Shown here in pieces: positions 26,018 to 33,553 of a DNA stretch of 39,635 bases (its first letter is position 1; each line of letters begins with the position of its first letter). The stretch spans positions 1 to 39,635 of the forward strand of contig JACCXH010000029.1 in assembly GCA_013697245.1 (NCBI GenBank). Direction: 5' to 3'. Made by a program: the position numbers and the translations under genes. The stretch comes from Bacteroidota bacterium (GTDB lineage Bacteria > Bacteroidota > Bacteroidia > B-17B0 > Aurantibacillaceae). The notes under the pieces were generated by a model. That model did no database searches, was not told the origin of the DNA, and worked only from the letters and a program-made list of their open reading frames with translations.

Positions 26018-26362
26018 TTGCAAATAATCGGCAATAAATCCGCACATGATAATTTTATTACAAAAGAAGAAGGGCTTTATTGTATTCAGGCACTCAACCT
26101 GTTAAGCGAATGGTTGTTTTTGGAGCATTTAAAGATTTCCTACCCTAAATCTTTAGTTATAGATGAGGAAATAAAAAAAGAATTACCGCCAACGGTAAAA
26201 ACAACAAGCGAATCAATGATTGGAGCTATAGTTGTTGTTCTTAACCTACTAAGGTTAGTGCAACAGCACGCCCATACTTTTATTAAAATTATAATAGATA
26301 AAATAATAAACACTTTATTGAAAGTGTTTTATCCTAAATTTAATACTGGACTTTTTGAGTGA
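26018..26362 (+). pseudogene. DUF4145-like fragment lacking its N-terminus
   Basis: A 114-codon frame with no proper start (a stop lies just upstream and the first usable codon is TTG). It opens with QIIGNKSAHDNF, the GNxxAHD segment of DUF4145 domains, followed by a helix, EEGLYCIQALNLLSEWLFLE, that closes that domain in related proteins. The remainder is helical with hydrophobic stretches and has no recognisable motif. DUF4145 proteins are often found with restriction and other defence genes; here the domain is cut in its middle, so I read it as the 3' remains of a deleted cargo gene. Confidence 0.55.
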
Positions 26363-26395
26363 ATCCCGTAATTAGACTATAAAATCCTTGTATTT

Positions 26396-26860
26396 ATGAA
26401 AAAAAAAGTTTCTTTTCTATTCTGGCAAAAGTGGTTATTCTATACCAGCATCTTATTCGCATTGTTTGGGATTAGTTTTGCCTTATTTGGAAATAATATT
26501 TTTTTTCGCCCCTATAACCAGATGCTCGCCAAAGTGTTTTGGAATCAATCTGAAATCCCATCCGAAGTAGAATCTTTTCGTGCTTTTATCTGGGGACCGT
26601 TAGGTGCAACAATTGCGTGCTGCTATATCCTATTAGCCTACATTGCATATTACCCGTTTAAAAGAAAAGAACGTTGGGCGCAGAAGGCTATTATCGCAGC
26701 TTTTGGCATTTGGGTTGTATTGGATTCGGTTGTTTGCATTAAATTTGAAGTTTATTTTCAGATTTATCTCATCAATGCATTCTCTATTATCATAAAGGCA
26801 TTGCCTTTGATTTTCACATGGAATGATTTTAAAGAACCTAATAGTAAAATTTCAACCTGA
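26396..26860 (+). CDS. Small four-helix membrane protein, unknown function
   Basis: A 154-aa protein with four predicted membrane helices (about residues 12-32, 66-88, 97-116 and 122-141) and short polar loops. A loop between helices 1 and 2 contains FRPYNQMLAKVFW and a conserved-looking FIWGPLGATIA. Basic residues at the extreme N-terminus and after helix 2 (PFKRKERW) suggest both are cytoplasmic. I do not recognise the family. It converges with the FAD oxidoreductase of the type III PKS cluster with only 2 nt between the stops, so it is not part of that operon. Confidence 0.7.
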   Translation: MKKKVSFLFWQKWLFYTSILFALFGISFALFGNNIFFRPYNQMLAKVFWNQSEIPSEVESFRAFIWGPLGATIACCYILLAYIAYYPFKRKERWAQKAIIAAFGIWVVLDSVVCIKFEVYFQIYLINAFSIIIKALPLIFTWNDFKEPNSKIST

Positions 26861-26862
26861 TC

Positions 26863-27987
26863 TCAAAATTTGCTCCCATGCGTAATAGTTATTAATTTAT
26901 CCGTCAATGCAGGAATTTTCTTTAGCAGTATAATAGAGATATTTGTCAATATTTCTCTGCCGAAAAGGTATTGTATATATTTTCCCGCTTTAATTTTGCC
27001 CGAAAAAAGATCATCCCATTGGTTTTTATATAATATTTCCATATCGCTCCGGGTAATATTTTTTTCTAAATACTTTTTTATTAATTGAAACGCAACATAA
27101 GAAGAGCGCATAGCCATACTCATGCCGTTTCCACATAAAGGAGCTATGTTGCCTGCCGAATCGCCCAACATTAAAACATTATTTTTTACTGCCGTTTTTT
27201 TATCGAACGTAATTTGTGAAATGGTGATTGGTCGGTCATAAAGGAAAACAGCCTCAGTAAAATATTTTTTTAAAAATGGATTCTTCATTAATATATTCTG
27301 TTCCATTGCTTTTATATCATTATCGTTATCTCTAAGGTTTTGAGAATTGGTCAAATAACATAAACAGTATTTGTCTCCGTCTACTTTTGAAATCCCACAG
27401 TATCCATCTTTGAAGTTATGCAACTCAATTCTGTTGGCAGGAAAATTAAGTTTTACATGGTGTTTTACGGCAATGTAATTTTTTCTGTTCGGTTTATTTT
27501 TTTTGTCTAATTTTTTATCCAACAATGATCGTTTACCATAAGCACCACACGCTACTTTTGTTTTATAAGTTTGTTGAGCAGCCTTTATCGTAAACGAATC
27601 ATTTTCAAAGATAATATCCCACACTTTAGTTTCTTCTAATAATACAACTCCTTTTTTTACAGCTATAGCGGCCAATGTCGAATCAAGGATATAACGACTA
27701 ATTCCGAATCCTCCCAAATCTAATTTTCGGGTAATAGAATTTCCATTCGGAGATGATATTTTTACTTCATGTATCATTGGAAGATTCATGCTACCAATCG
27801 GAACCCCAATTCGTTCCAAAAAATCGTAACTTTCCATAGAAATATATTCACCGCATACTTTATGAAAAGGATATTTTTCTTTCTCAAACAAAATAACTGA
27901 ATGTCCTGCCTCCGCTAATTGAATAGCTAAAGTTAATCCGGCTAATCCGCCTCCTATTATAGCGCAATCAAACAGTTTAGGATTCAT
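26863..27987 (-). CDS. FAD-dependent oxidoreductase of the type III PKS cluster
   Basis: A 374-aa flavoprotein of the geranylgeranyl-reductase/aromatic-hydroxylase superfamily. The N-terminal dinucleotide-binding motif IIGGGLAGLTLAIQLA (10-25) ends in an acidic residue at the strand-2 terminus (ILFEKE). HKVCGEYIS near residue 43 is the substrate-side loop of this group. The second FAD motif, VLMLGDSAGNIAPLCGNGMS, lies near 272-291. Its start overlaps the end of the methyltransferase gene by 11 nt, so it is the last gene of a four-gene operon. In the Streptomyces srsABC system a flavoprotein hydroxylates a type III PKS-derived resorcinol to a quinone; a comparable ring oxidation, or reduction of a prenyl chain, is the likely role here. 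Confidence 0.85.
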   Translation of the reverse strand: MNPKLFDCAIIGGGLAGLTLAIQLAEAGHSVILFEKEKYPFHKVCGEYISMESYDFLERIGVPIGSMNLPMIHEVKISSPNGNSITRKLDLGGFGISRYILDSTLAAIAVKKGVVLLEETKVWDIIFENDSFTIKAAQQTYKTKVACGAYGKRSLLDKKLDKKNKPNRKNYIAVKHHVKLNFPANRIELHNFKDGYCGISKVDGDKYCLCYLTNSQNLRDNDNDIKAMEQNILMKNPFLKKYFTEAVFLYDRPITISQITFDKKTAVKNNVLMLGDSAGNIAPLCGNGMSMAMRSSYVAFQLIKKYLEKNITRSDMEILYKNQWDDLFSGKIKAGKYIQYLFGREILTNISIILLKKIPALTDKLITITHGSKF

Positions 27988-28681
27988 TGGGGTAAATAAT
28001 TATTAAGTGCCGGAATGCCCAACGATTTTTTATAGTATAATTTTTAATTCCCGATTTTTGAAGAATAGATTGCCATTCTGGCTTAGTAAAACCTCTTAAT
28101 ACAGATAAGGGCGCATCATTTTTTACAAGTGCTGACTTTGAAAAAAATTTGGTAAGTATTTTTATCGAGTAATATGCAATAGGGTTTCTTTCTAAATCAT
28201 TAATGATGAATGTAGCTTTATTTTTACTGCATAATTTAATGAATTCAATAATTTCAATTTCAGTAAAATGATGGCAAAACAAAGATGCGTGAATAATATT
28301 AATTTGTATATGTTCTGAAAAAACATTCCTAAAATCTTCACACCTAAAGTTTATTTTATAATTAGTGCAATTAATTGCAGCATAATTAATACAGTCTTCC
28401 TTTAAATCAGCACCGTATAAGGTAATGTTGTAATCTTCCTTTTTCGCCCATTCTGCAAAAGCTTTGAGAGAATCTCCGCCTCCGCAACCAATATCCATAA
28501 TCGTATAAACCTGTGTTTTATTAGCCACAATTTTTTTTAATCCGTTTATTGAAACGGAATGACCACCTAGGTACTTATTGATAAACTCCAGTTCTGTTAA
28601 ATTTTGATAGAGTAAATCCTTTTTAATATCAGGTTCATCTAAAAGTTCTTTTTGATATGATCTTTGTTTAAACATTTTCAA
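27977..28681 (-). CDS. SAM-dependent methyltransferase of the type III PKS cluster
   Basis: A 234-aa class I methyltransferase. Motif I is IMDIGCGGGDSLKAF (61-75); the next acidic strand end is YGADLKED (about 94); ASLFCHHF and FIINDLERNP are the later core segments, ending in a C-terminal YTIKNRWAFRHLIIIY. Two ATGs lie close together (M1 and M3). The gene overlaps the upstream PKS by 14 nt and the downstream oxidoreductase by 11 nt. The arrangement matches known PKS-methyltransferase-flavoprotein sets that make methylated phenolic lipids, so O- or C-methylation of the polyketide ring is the likely reaction. The acceptor is not provable from sequence. Confidence 0.85.
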   Translation of the reverse strand: MKMFKQRSYQKELLDEPDIKKDLLYQNLTELEFINKYLGGHSVSINGLKKIVANKTQVYTIMDIGCGGGDSLKAFAEWAKKEDYNITLYGADLKEDCINYAAINCTNYKINFRCEDFRNVFSEHIQINIIHASLFCHHFTEIEIIEFIKLCSKNKATFIINDLERNPIAYYSIKILTKFFSKSALVKNDAPLSVLRGFTKPEWQSILQKSGIKNYTIKNRWAFRHLIIIYPNES

Positions 28682-29774
28682 GAATTACAGATTCCATTGT
28701 AAGCCCGGGGCCAAAAGCCACACCAAATGTTTTTTCCTTTTTCTGGGTATTCACTTTCGTTTCAAAAATATCTTTCAATACAAATAAAAAGGTTGATGAC
28801 GACATATTCCCATAATTTTTTAATACCCGAAACGAACTCTCAAGGTCACCTTTTTCCAACGCCAATTCTTTTTGGATTACTTCAAGTATTTTTCTTCCAC
28901 CAGGATGTACTGCCCAATGTGTAACTTCCTGTTTGTTAATTCCATGTTGGGAAATGGCTTTTTCAAAAAATGCTTTTATATCTTTTTGTATTAGTTGTGG
29001 AATATAAGCACTTAATGTCATTAAAAAGCCGGTGGATGTAAGTTCCCATGCCATATCGTTTTTACCCTTTAAAGAAACTTGCGAATGAAATTTTTTAATT
29101 TTAAAGCCATTTATTTTGTTTTTTGATGCATAGTCATCAGAAATTATCAGTGTTGCTGCTACGCCATCAGCAAACAAAAGGTTAGCGGTACTATTATCTA
29201 AGTCATCAATTTTTTGAAAATGAATGGTGCATAATTCCACGCAAACAATTAATACAATTGCATCCTCTTCGCTTTTGCAAATATAATCTGCTTGTTTTAG
29301 AGCGTGTATTGCGGCATAGCAGCCCATAAAATTGATAGAGGTTCTGTTTACATTTTCGTTTAATTTAAAATGCTGAACAATATCTATATCTAATCCGGGA
29401 GCGGATAATCCTGTGCAGGAAACTGTTATTAGATGTGTTATTTGCTGCTTGCTTATTTTTTTGGTGAAACAATTTTCAATAGCTTCAATACAAATAGGAA
29501 GTGCTGTTTTGTTATAATATTGCATTCTGTGTTCTATGGTAGGGAAAGGCTCAAGGTTTTTTGTATTCGAAAAAAACTTTCGCTTTTCAAGGGCACAATC
29601 AAAATCCGGAATTACAGAGTATCTGGTATCAATGCCGCTTTTACCATACATTAATTTCAATTTTCTTTTTTGGGAATCAGAATGATTAAGAAAGTCGGAC
29701 ATAAAGCCTGCTAAGTGGGATTGTTCATACTTATTTGAAGGTACAGCGGTAGCTATTTTGCAAATAACGCTCAT
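28668..29774 (-). CDS. Type III polyketide synthase (chalcone/stilbene synthase family)
   Basis: A 368-aa thiolase-fold homodimeric synthase that extends a starter acyl-CoA with malonyl-CoA. The catalytic triad is complete: C152 in NFMGCYAAIHAL, H290 in WAVHPGGRKIL and N323 in KNYGNMSSSTF. Family markers VSCTGLSAPGLD (118-129) and the C-terminal FGVAFGPGLTMESVIL (the GFGPG loop) are present. Its start overlaps the stop of the UbiA gene by 4 nt (ATGA). Bacterial members make alkylresorcinols, alkylpyrones or phloroglucinol. With a downstream methyltransferase and flavoprotein, a resorcinol- or quinone-type product is most likely; starter and chain length are unknown. Confidence 0.92.
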   Translation of the reverse strand: MSVICKIATAVPSNKYEQSHLAGFMSDFLNHSDSQKRKLKLMYGKSGIDTRYSVIPDFDCALEKRKFFSNTKNLEPFPTIEHRMQYYNKTALPICIEAIENCFTKKISKQQITHLITVSCTGLSAPGLDIDIVQHFKLNENVNRTSINFMGCYAAIHALKQADYICKSEEDAIVLIVCVELCTIHFQKIDDLDNSTANLLFADGVAATLIISDDYASKNKINGFKIKKFHSQVSLKGKNDMAWELTSTGFLMTLSAYIPQLIQKDIKAFFEKAISQHGINKQEVTHWAVHPGGRKILEVIQKELALEKGDLESSFRVLKNYGNMSSSTFLFVLKDIFETKVNTQKKEKTFGVAFGPGLTMESVILENV

Positions 29775-30664
29775 CCTGTAATGTTTAAAATTAACAGTAG
29801 AATGAAACAGACATTCATTGCCGTAGCAGCAATAAAATTCATATTCATCATATTTTTGAATGAAGCTTGGTTTTTATTTTTAATTACTTTATAGAACCAA
29901 ATCAAAAAATAAACGATCACCGGAAACAAAAAGAGTTGTAGATAAATAAAATGCTTTATTTTATCTATTCCATCAAAATAGAAGTAGAAGAAAAAATTGG
30001 CAATTACAAACATTATAGCACTAAAAATGAAAGTACCATTAATTCCCAATTTATAACTTATAGTAAAATCTCCACTTAGACTATCGGCATCGTGCTGATA
30101 CACCTGAGTGAGCGGATAAATTCCTCCTATCAGGAATGAGCAGCCTATTAAAGCCATGAGCAATATATTATCGAGTGCTATTGCATAGTTACTTATTGCA
30201 GAATAAACCATCCAAAACGTAAAAGCACCTTGAAAAAAAACGACGGTTAAAAACCCCGCAATAGCGAACTTTTTAAGGCGTATGCCTTTAAAGCTATACG
30301 CTCGTGATGCAATTATATAGAGTGCGACATAAATAAAAAATTGAATATTGATGAATAATGAAAGACTCAATCCCATAACATCAAAAATAATCGAAGTATA
30401 AAATAGTTTTTTAGTTGGTTTAGGTGGGTGCTCCAATCCGCCAATACTTGTTACATCCTGATCCATATAACTGTTATAGCCATTACTTGATGGATAGATA
30501 AATAAATGTAAAATAAAAAAACAAAGAATTGCGTTTGTCCAATTTACTTCAGGTACTTGACTGAGCGCAAGAAAGAAAACAGGCATTAGAAAGAACGAAA
30601 ATGGGATGCGGAGGAGCTTTAATGTATCGCTATCTATCTTTGATATTTTAATTCTTTCGCTCAT
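29771..30664 (-). CDS. UbiA-family prenyltransferase of the type III PKS cluster
   Basis: A 297-aa integral membrane prenyltransferase with eight to nine helices. The first Asp-rich motif is NSYMDQDVTS (N64, D68, D70) and the second is YQHDADSLSGDF (about 194-205), the DxxD-like Mg2+-diphosphate sites of UbiA enzymes. Such proteins transfer an isoprenyl chain to an aromatic acceptor in the membrane. It is the first gene of the operon and overlaps the PKS gene, so the natural acceptor is probably the PKS product; the pairing predicts a meroterpenoid-like membrane lipid. It could alternatively be a recruited menaquinone/heme-O type enzyme, but operon position argues against that. No consensus promoter was found upstream. 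Confidence 0.88.
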   Translation of the reverse strand: MSERIKISKIDSDTLKLLRIPFSFFLMPVFFLALSQVPEVNWTNAILCFFILHLFIYPSSNGYNSYMDQDVTSIGGLEHPPKPTKKLFYTSIIFDVMGLSLSLFINIQFFIYVALYIIASRAYSFKGIRLKKFAIAGFLTVVFFQGAFTFWMVYSAISNYAIALDNILLMALIGCSFLIGGIYPLTQVYQHDADSLSGDFTISYKLGINGTFIFSAIMFVIANFFFYFYFDGIDKIKHFIYLQLFLFPVIVYFLIWFYKVIKNKNQASFKNMMNMNFIAATAMNVCFILLLILNITG

Positions 30665-30971
30665 TGGTTAATCTTTGTGTAGAGTTTCGTCTCATTAATT
30701 GCCTTATTTATTAGTTAAATTTTTTATTTTAATATTAAAAATCTTTCACGTTTTCAATATTTTGAAAATGCAAACGATTTTCTAATAATTGTATAGGCTT
30801 TTTGTTTCTGCAACTCCGAAAGGTATTCCTCTCAATAAAGTTAGCTCTTCTTTTTTTAAATTTGGTAAGGAACATGATTATTGTTATAAAATCATACCAG
30901 CCAAAAGAAGCTAAGTATTAGTATATATAGAGTTATATTTAGCCACAATTCCCCAATTTGTAGACAAATGA
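30665..30971. other. Spacer upstream of the prenyltransferase operon
   Basis: AT-rich DNA without a complete gene and without a TTTG-N19-TAnnTTTG promoter on the minus strand, so the operon's promoter is not located. On the minus strand, 30782-30875 reads as about 30 codons (SLPNLKKEELTL, then LRGIPFGVAETKSLYNY and a stop) with coding-like composition, possibly another 3' gene remnant. Confidence 0.4.
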
Positions 30972-31280
30972 ACGCTATTAAGGAAATTTAAATCTCCATA
31001 CAGTACAGCCGATACAGAAAATAAACAACGTATTATAGGTTCGATATTCCCAGAACGATTGATTTATGAAAATAAGAGGTATCGAACCCTGAAATTAAAT
31101 CGTGTTGTTTCTTTAATTTGTATCAATGAAGGGCGTTTTAAAGGAGGTGAAAAAAGAAAGCACGCCTTATTAGATGTGCTTTCCTTAAAAGTTAGTGCCT
31201 CCAAGAATAGAATTCTTTTTAAATTCTTATGTTTTTTTTCGCTTTTTCTCAATGCAAATCTTCTGTGTACCGTGGGATGA
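30972..31280 (+). pseudogene. C-terminal remnant of a serine recombinase
   Basis: The frame runs from a stop at 30969 with no start codon. It reads TENKQRIIGSIFPERLIYEN, then KRYRTLKLNRVVSLIC. This 'IIGSIFPExLxFENxxYRT..N' pattern is typical of the extreme C-terminus of large serine recombinases (resolvase/invertase family) in Bacteroidota, after the zinc-ribbon and coiled coil. The catalytic serine domain and DNA-binding parts are absent. The last 40 codons before the stop at 31280 lose protein-like character, so homology probably ends near 31150. It marks the former edge of a mobile element. Confidence 0.55.
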
Positions 31281-31562
31281 TGGAACATAGATGGCGTAAT
31301 GGAACATACTGATTTTTTTAGTGTTACAATATTTATCTGTGTGGATGAAGCGCGCGCAAAATGTAACGACGGCGATAAGTCTGAAACTGTTCTTGGCCAA
31401 ACGTATACCACGTATTGTAGCCTTAAGTAATACCAATTTGATTTATTAAATAGTCCAAATATTTGAAACGAAGGCATATTCAAAATTGCATGTTTTAATA
31501 ATTTGCTCCGGAGAAATGGATTTAATAGTATTGGCAATAAACTCACTAATTTGGTCTAAGTT

Positions 31563-31935
31563 GGAGAAAGCGGTTTAAAAAAATCGCAGTTAAAAATAAG
31601 TGATAAAGCATTGGAGTTTTTAATTGAAACCTACACGGCCGAAAGTGGTATGTGTAACTTAGAAAAGAAAATTTCTAAAATAGCGCGTAATACAGCGGTG
31701 CATATTGCAAGTGAAGAAGATATCCCAAAGATAACCGAAGAAAGTGTTACAAAAATTTTAGGACCCTCGCACATAAAAGATAAATATCAGGGCAACGATA
31801 TTGCCTGCCAGTGTTGTAACCGGTTTGGCATGGACACAAGTTGGAGGAGATATTTTATTTATTGAGACCAGCTTAAGCAAAAGTAAAGCAGATAAGTTAA
31901 CCTTAACCGCTAATTACCCTTTAAAGGCTGTTTAA
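31563..31935 (+). pseudogene. lon: Lon protease fragment (frameshifted, both ends missing)
   Basis: The frame opens abruptly at GLKKSQLKISDKALEFLIE, continues TYTAESGMCNLEKKISKIAR, then [20 protein letters not shown]. This is the AAA+ lid-to-protease linker of Bacteroidota Lon. After GNDIA the sense shifts by one frame near 31803 and continues [20 protein letters not shown], then [12 protein letters not shown], the start of the Lon protease domain. It then loses homology and stops at 31933-31935. The ATPase domain and the Ser-Lys catalytic dyad region are both absent, so it cannot function. A complete lon is presumably elsewhere in the genome, making this a partial duplicate. Confidence 0.8.
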
Positions 31936-31941
31936 TAGGGA

Positions 31942-31980
31942 GAGAATCAAAATTTACTATTTTTGTACTTTTTGATTCTC
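31942..31980. repeat. 11-bp inverted repeat between two gene remnants
   Basis: GAGAATCAAAA (31942-31952) and TTTTGATTCTC (31970-31980) are perfectly inverted with a 17-nt spacer. A 12-bp direct repeat TTGTACTTTTTG (31963-31974 and 31986-31997) overlaps the right arm. The element lies exactly between the Lon and KAS III remnants and may be a rearrangement junction or a small insertion. Confidence 0.5.
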
Positions 31981-32001
31981 AGAACTTGTACTTTTTGTTT
32001 T

Positions 32002-32262
32002 TTTGATTATACAAATGAAAAGATGGATAGAGCAATTATAAGAGAATTTTACAGACTATATAATATAGACACCCCACCTGTTAATGTTTTGCCAATGAAT
32101 ATTCATTTACTGGGAAACAGCTCTGTAGCCACCATTCCAACATTGCTGGATATGGTTTTAAAAGAAGAGCAGGGAGATCACCGTCTTGAAAAGGGCGACG
32201 TGATTCTTTTCGCTTCTGTTGGTGCAGGCATGAATATTAACGCAATTACCTATATTGTGTAA
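32002..32262 (+). pseudogene. fabH: C-terminal remnant of beta-ketoacyl-ACP synthase III (FabH)
   Basis: About 85 codons matching the C-terminal end of KAS III. TNEKMDRAIIREFYRLYNI is followed by LPMNIHLLGNSSVATIP, which holds the catalytic Asn (GNSS), then KGDVILFASVGAGMNINA and the stop at 32260-32262. Before it, the codons read FDYTNEKMD where KAS III normally has a D-Y-I-I-x-H-Q-A-N-E-K-M-like string, so the segment with the catalytic His is missing. The Cys-containing N-terminal two thirds are absent too. The reading from the internal ATG at 32023 would give 79 aa; it cannot be an enzyme. Confidence 0.8.
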
Positions 32263-32320
32263 TATAATACCCGTATTATTTTTTAGGATTATTCTCTGTA
32301 GGTCTCTGATATCAGCAATT

Positions 32321-32350
32321 CTTGCCAAATATGGTTTTGGCATAATTTTG
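32321..32350 (+). promoter_or_regulatory. Possible promoter of the DUF3494 adhesin
   Basis: CTTG (32321-32324), 18 nt, then a perfect -7 octamer TAATTTTG (32343-32350), 60 nt before the ATG. The upstream element is imperfect. Confidence 0.4.
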
Positions 32351-32410
32351 TAGGATATTAATAGTCAGTTTTGACGACGCAAAAATTTATTTGCGTGTAA
32401 ATCACGAAAA

Positions 32411-33553
32411 ATGAAAACAAAATTATTTTTTAGTACAGCATTTATTGTGATGCTAGTCTTACCTGTTCAAAATTTTGCACAGGCACCAACACTTGGAACC
32501 GCCGCTAACTTTGTGCTTTTTACTAGTGTAGGAGCGGTTACAAATGTAGGGCCCTCTTATCTCACGGGTAACGTTGGATCAAACTCCGGATCAAGCACTG
32601 GTTTCGGAAATGTAGATGGAAATATGCTTAATAATAATGGCGCCACAGCATTGTGCGCATCTGATTTATTAATTGCATATAATCAACTTAATTCTACTGT
32701 TGCAGGTTTTTTTCCTGCATCTCCTTTAGGAAACGGAGCCACCTTAACCGCCGGCGTCTATTCACTTAGCGGTAACTCAATACTCAACAATACTTTAACC
32801 TTGGATGGTCAGGGAAATCCCAATGCTGTATTTATATTTTTAATCAACGGAACCTTTGCTTCAAATACAAATGCAGTCGTTCAATTAACCAATACTGCCC
32901 AAGCCTGCAATGTGTTCTGGAAAATTGAAGGTGCTGTTGGTTTATCTACCGGAACTAGTATGAAAGGAACCATAATTGCAAATAATGCAGCTATCAGTAT
33001 TAGTTCAAGCGTAACGCTCGAAGGAAGGGCACTTTCAACTACCGGAGCCATCTCTGTTAATAATGTTTTAGCCTATATACCACTTGGTTGTAGTGCGCCT
33101 ATATTAAATGGCCCTGCGGCACCGGCACTTGCTACAACAGCATGTTATGCTATCTTCTCGTCCAATGGAGCGGTATCGAATGTGGGTGTAACAACCGTAA
33201 CAGGCGATATTGGTAGTAACAACGGCTTAACAACCAATTACAATTCCCTTTTAGTTAATGGTACCATTCATCCCATACCTGATCTTTCCACTGCACAATG
33301 TTCTGTTGATTTAGGTAATGTTTACACCTATTTAAATACATTGACCGCAGATATCATTTTATTGTATCCGGCACAATTCGGAAATAACCTCGTGCTCACA
33401 CCACATACTTATTTAATGAATGGTGCTGTAACACTTACCGATTCATTATACCTAAATGCTCAGGGAAATGCAAATGCTGTTTTTGTAATTCAGGTAAACG
33501 GTGCATTTTCAACAAGTGTGAATTCTAAAATTATTTTGATTAACGGCACATAA
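32411..33553 (+). pseudogene. DUF3494 adhesin, N-terminal part up to in-frame stop
   Basis: First 380 codons of a large secreted protein. A signal peptide (about 1-24, ending NFAQ) is followed by a DUF3494 (ice-binding-like beta-solenoid) domain at about 25-225: LGTAANFVLFTSVGAVTNVG, NVGSNSG, YSLSGNSILNNTLTLDGQGN, SMKGTIIANNAAISI. A second DUF3494 domain starts at about 240 with ATTACYAIFSSNGAVSNVG. That second domain is cut by TAA at 33551-33553, inside the family segment that reads INGT-stop-AKNVFWKIDG. The frame continues uninterrupted after it, and a CAA (Gln) at this codon would restore the protein. As read, the product would be exported by Sec but has no T9SS sorting domain and would stay in the periplasm. 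DUF3494 proteins bind ice or act as adhesins. Confidence 0.82.

Noticed and set aside
31064-31546. 160-codon minus-strand frame over the recombinase remnant, and a shorter one at 31227-31436
   Set aside because: It overlaps the recognisable plus-strand remnant antisense, lacks domain character and has no ribosome-binding site; judged spurious.
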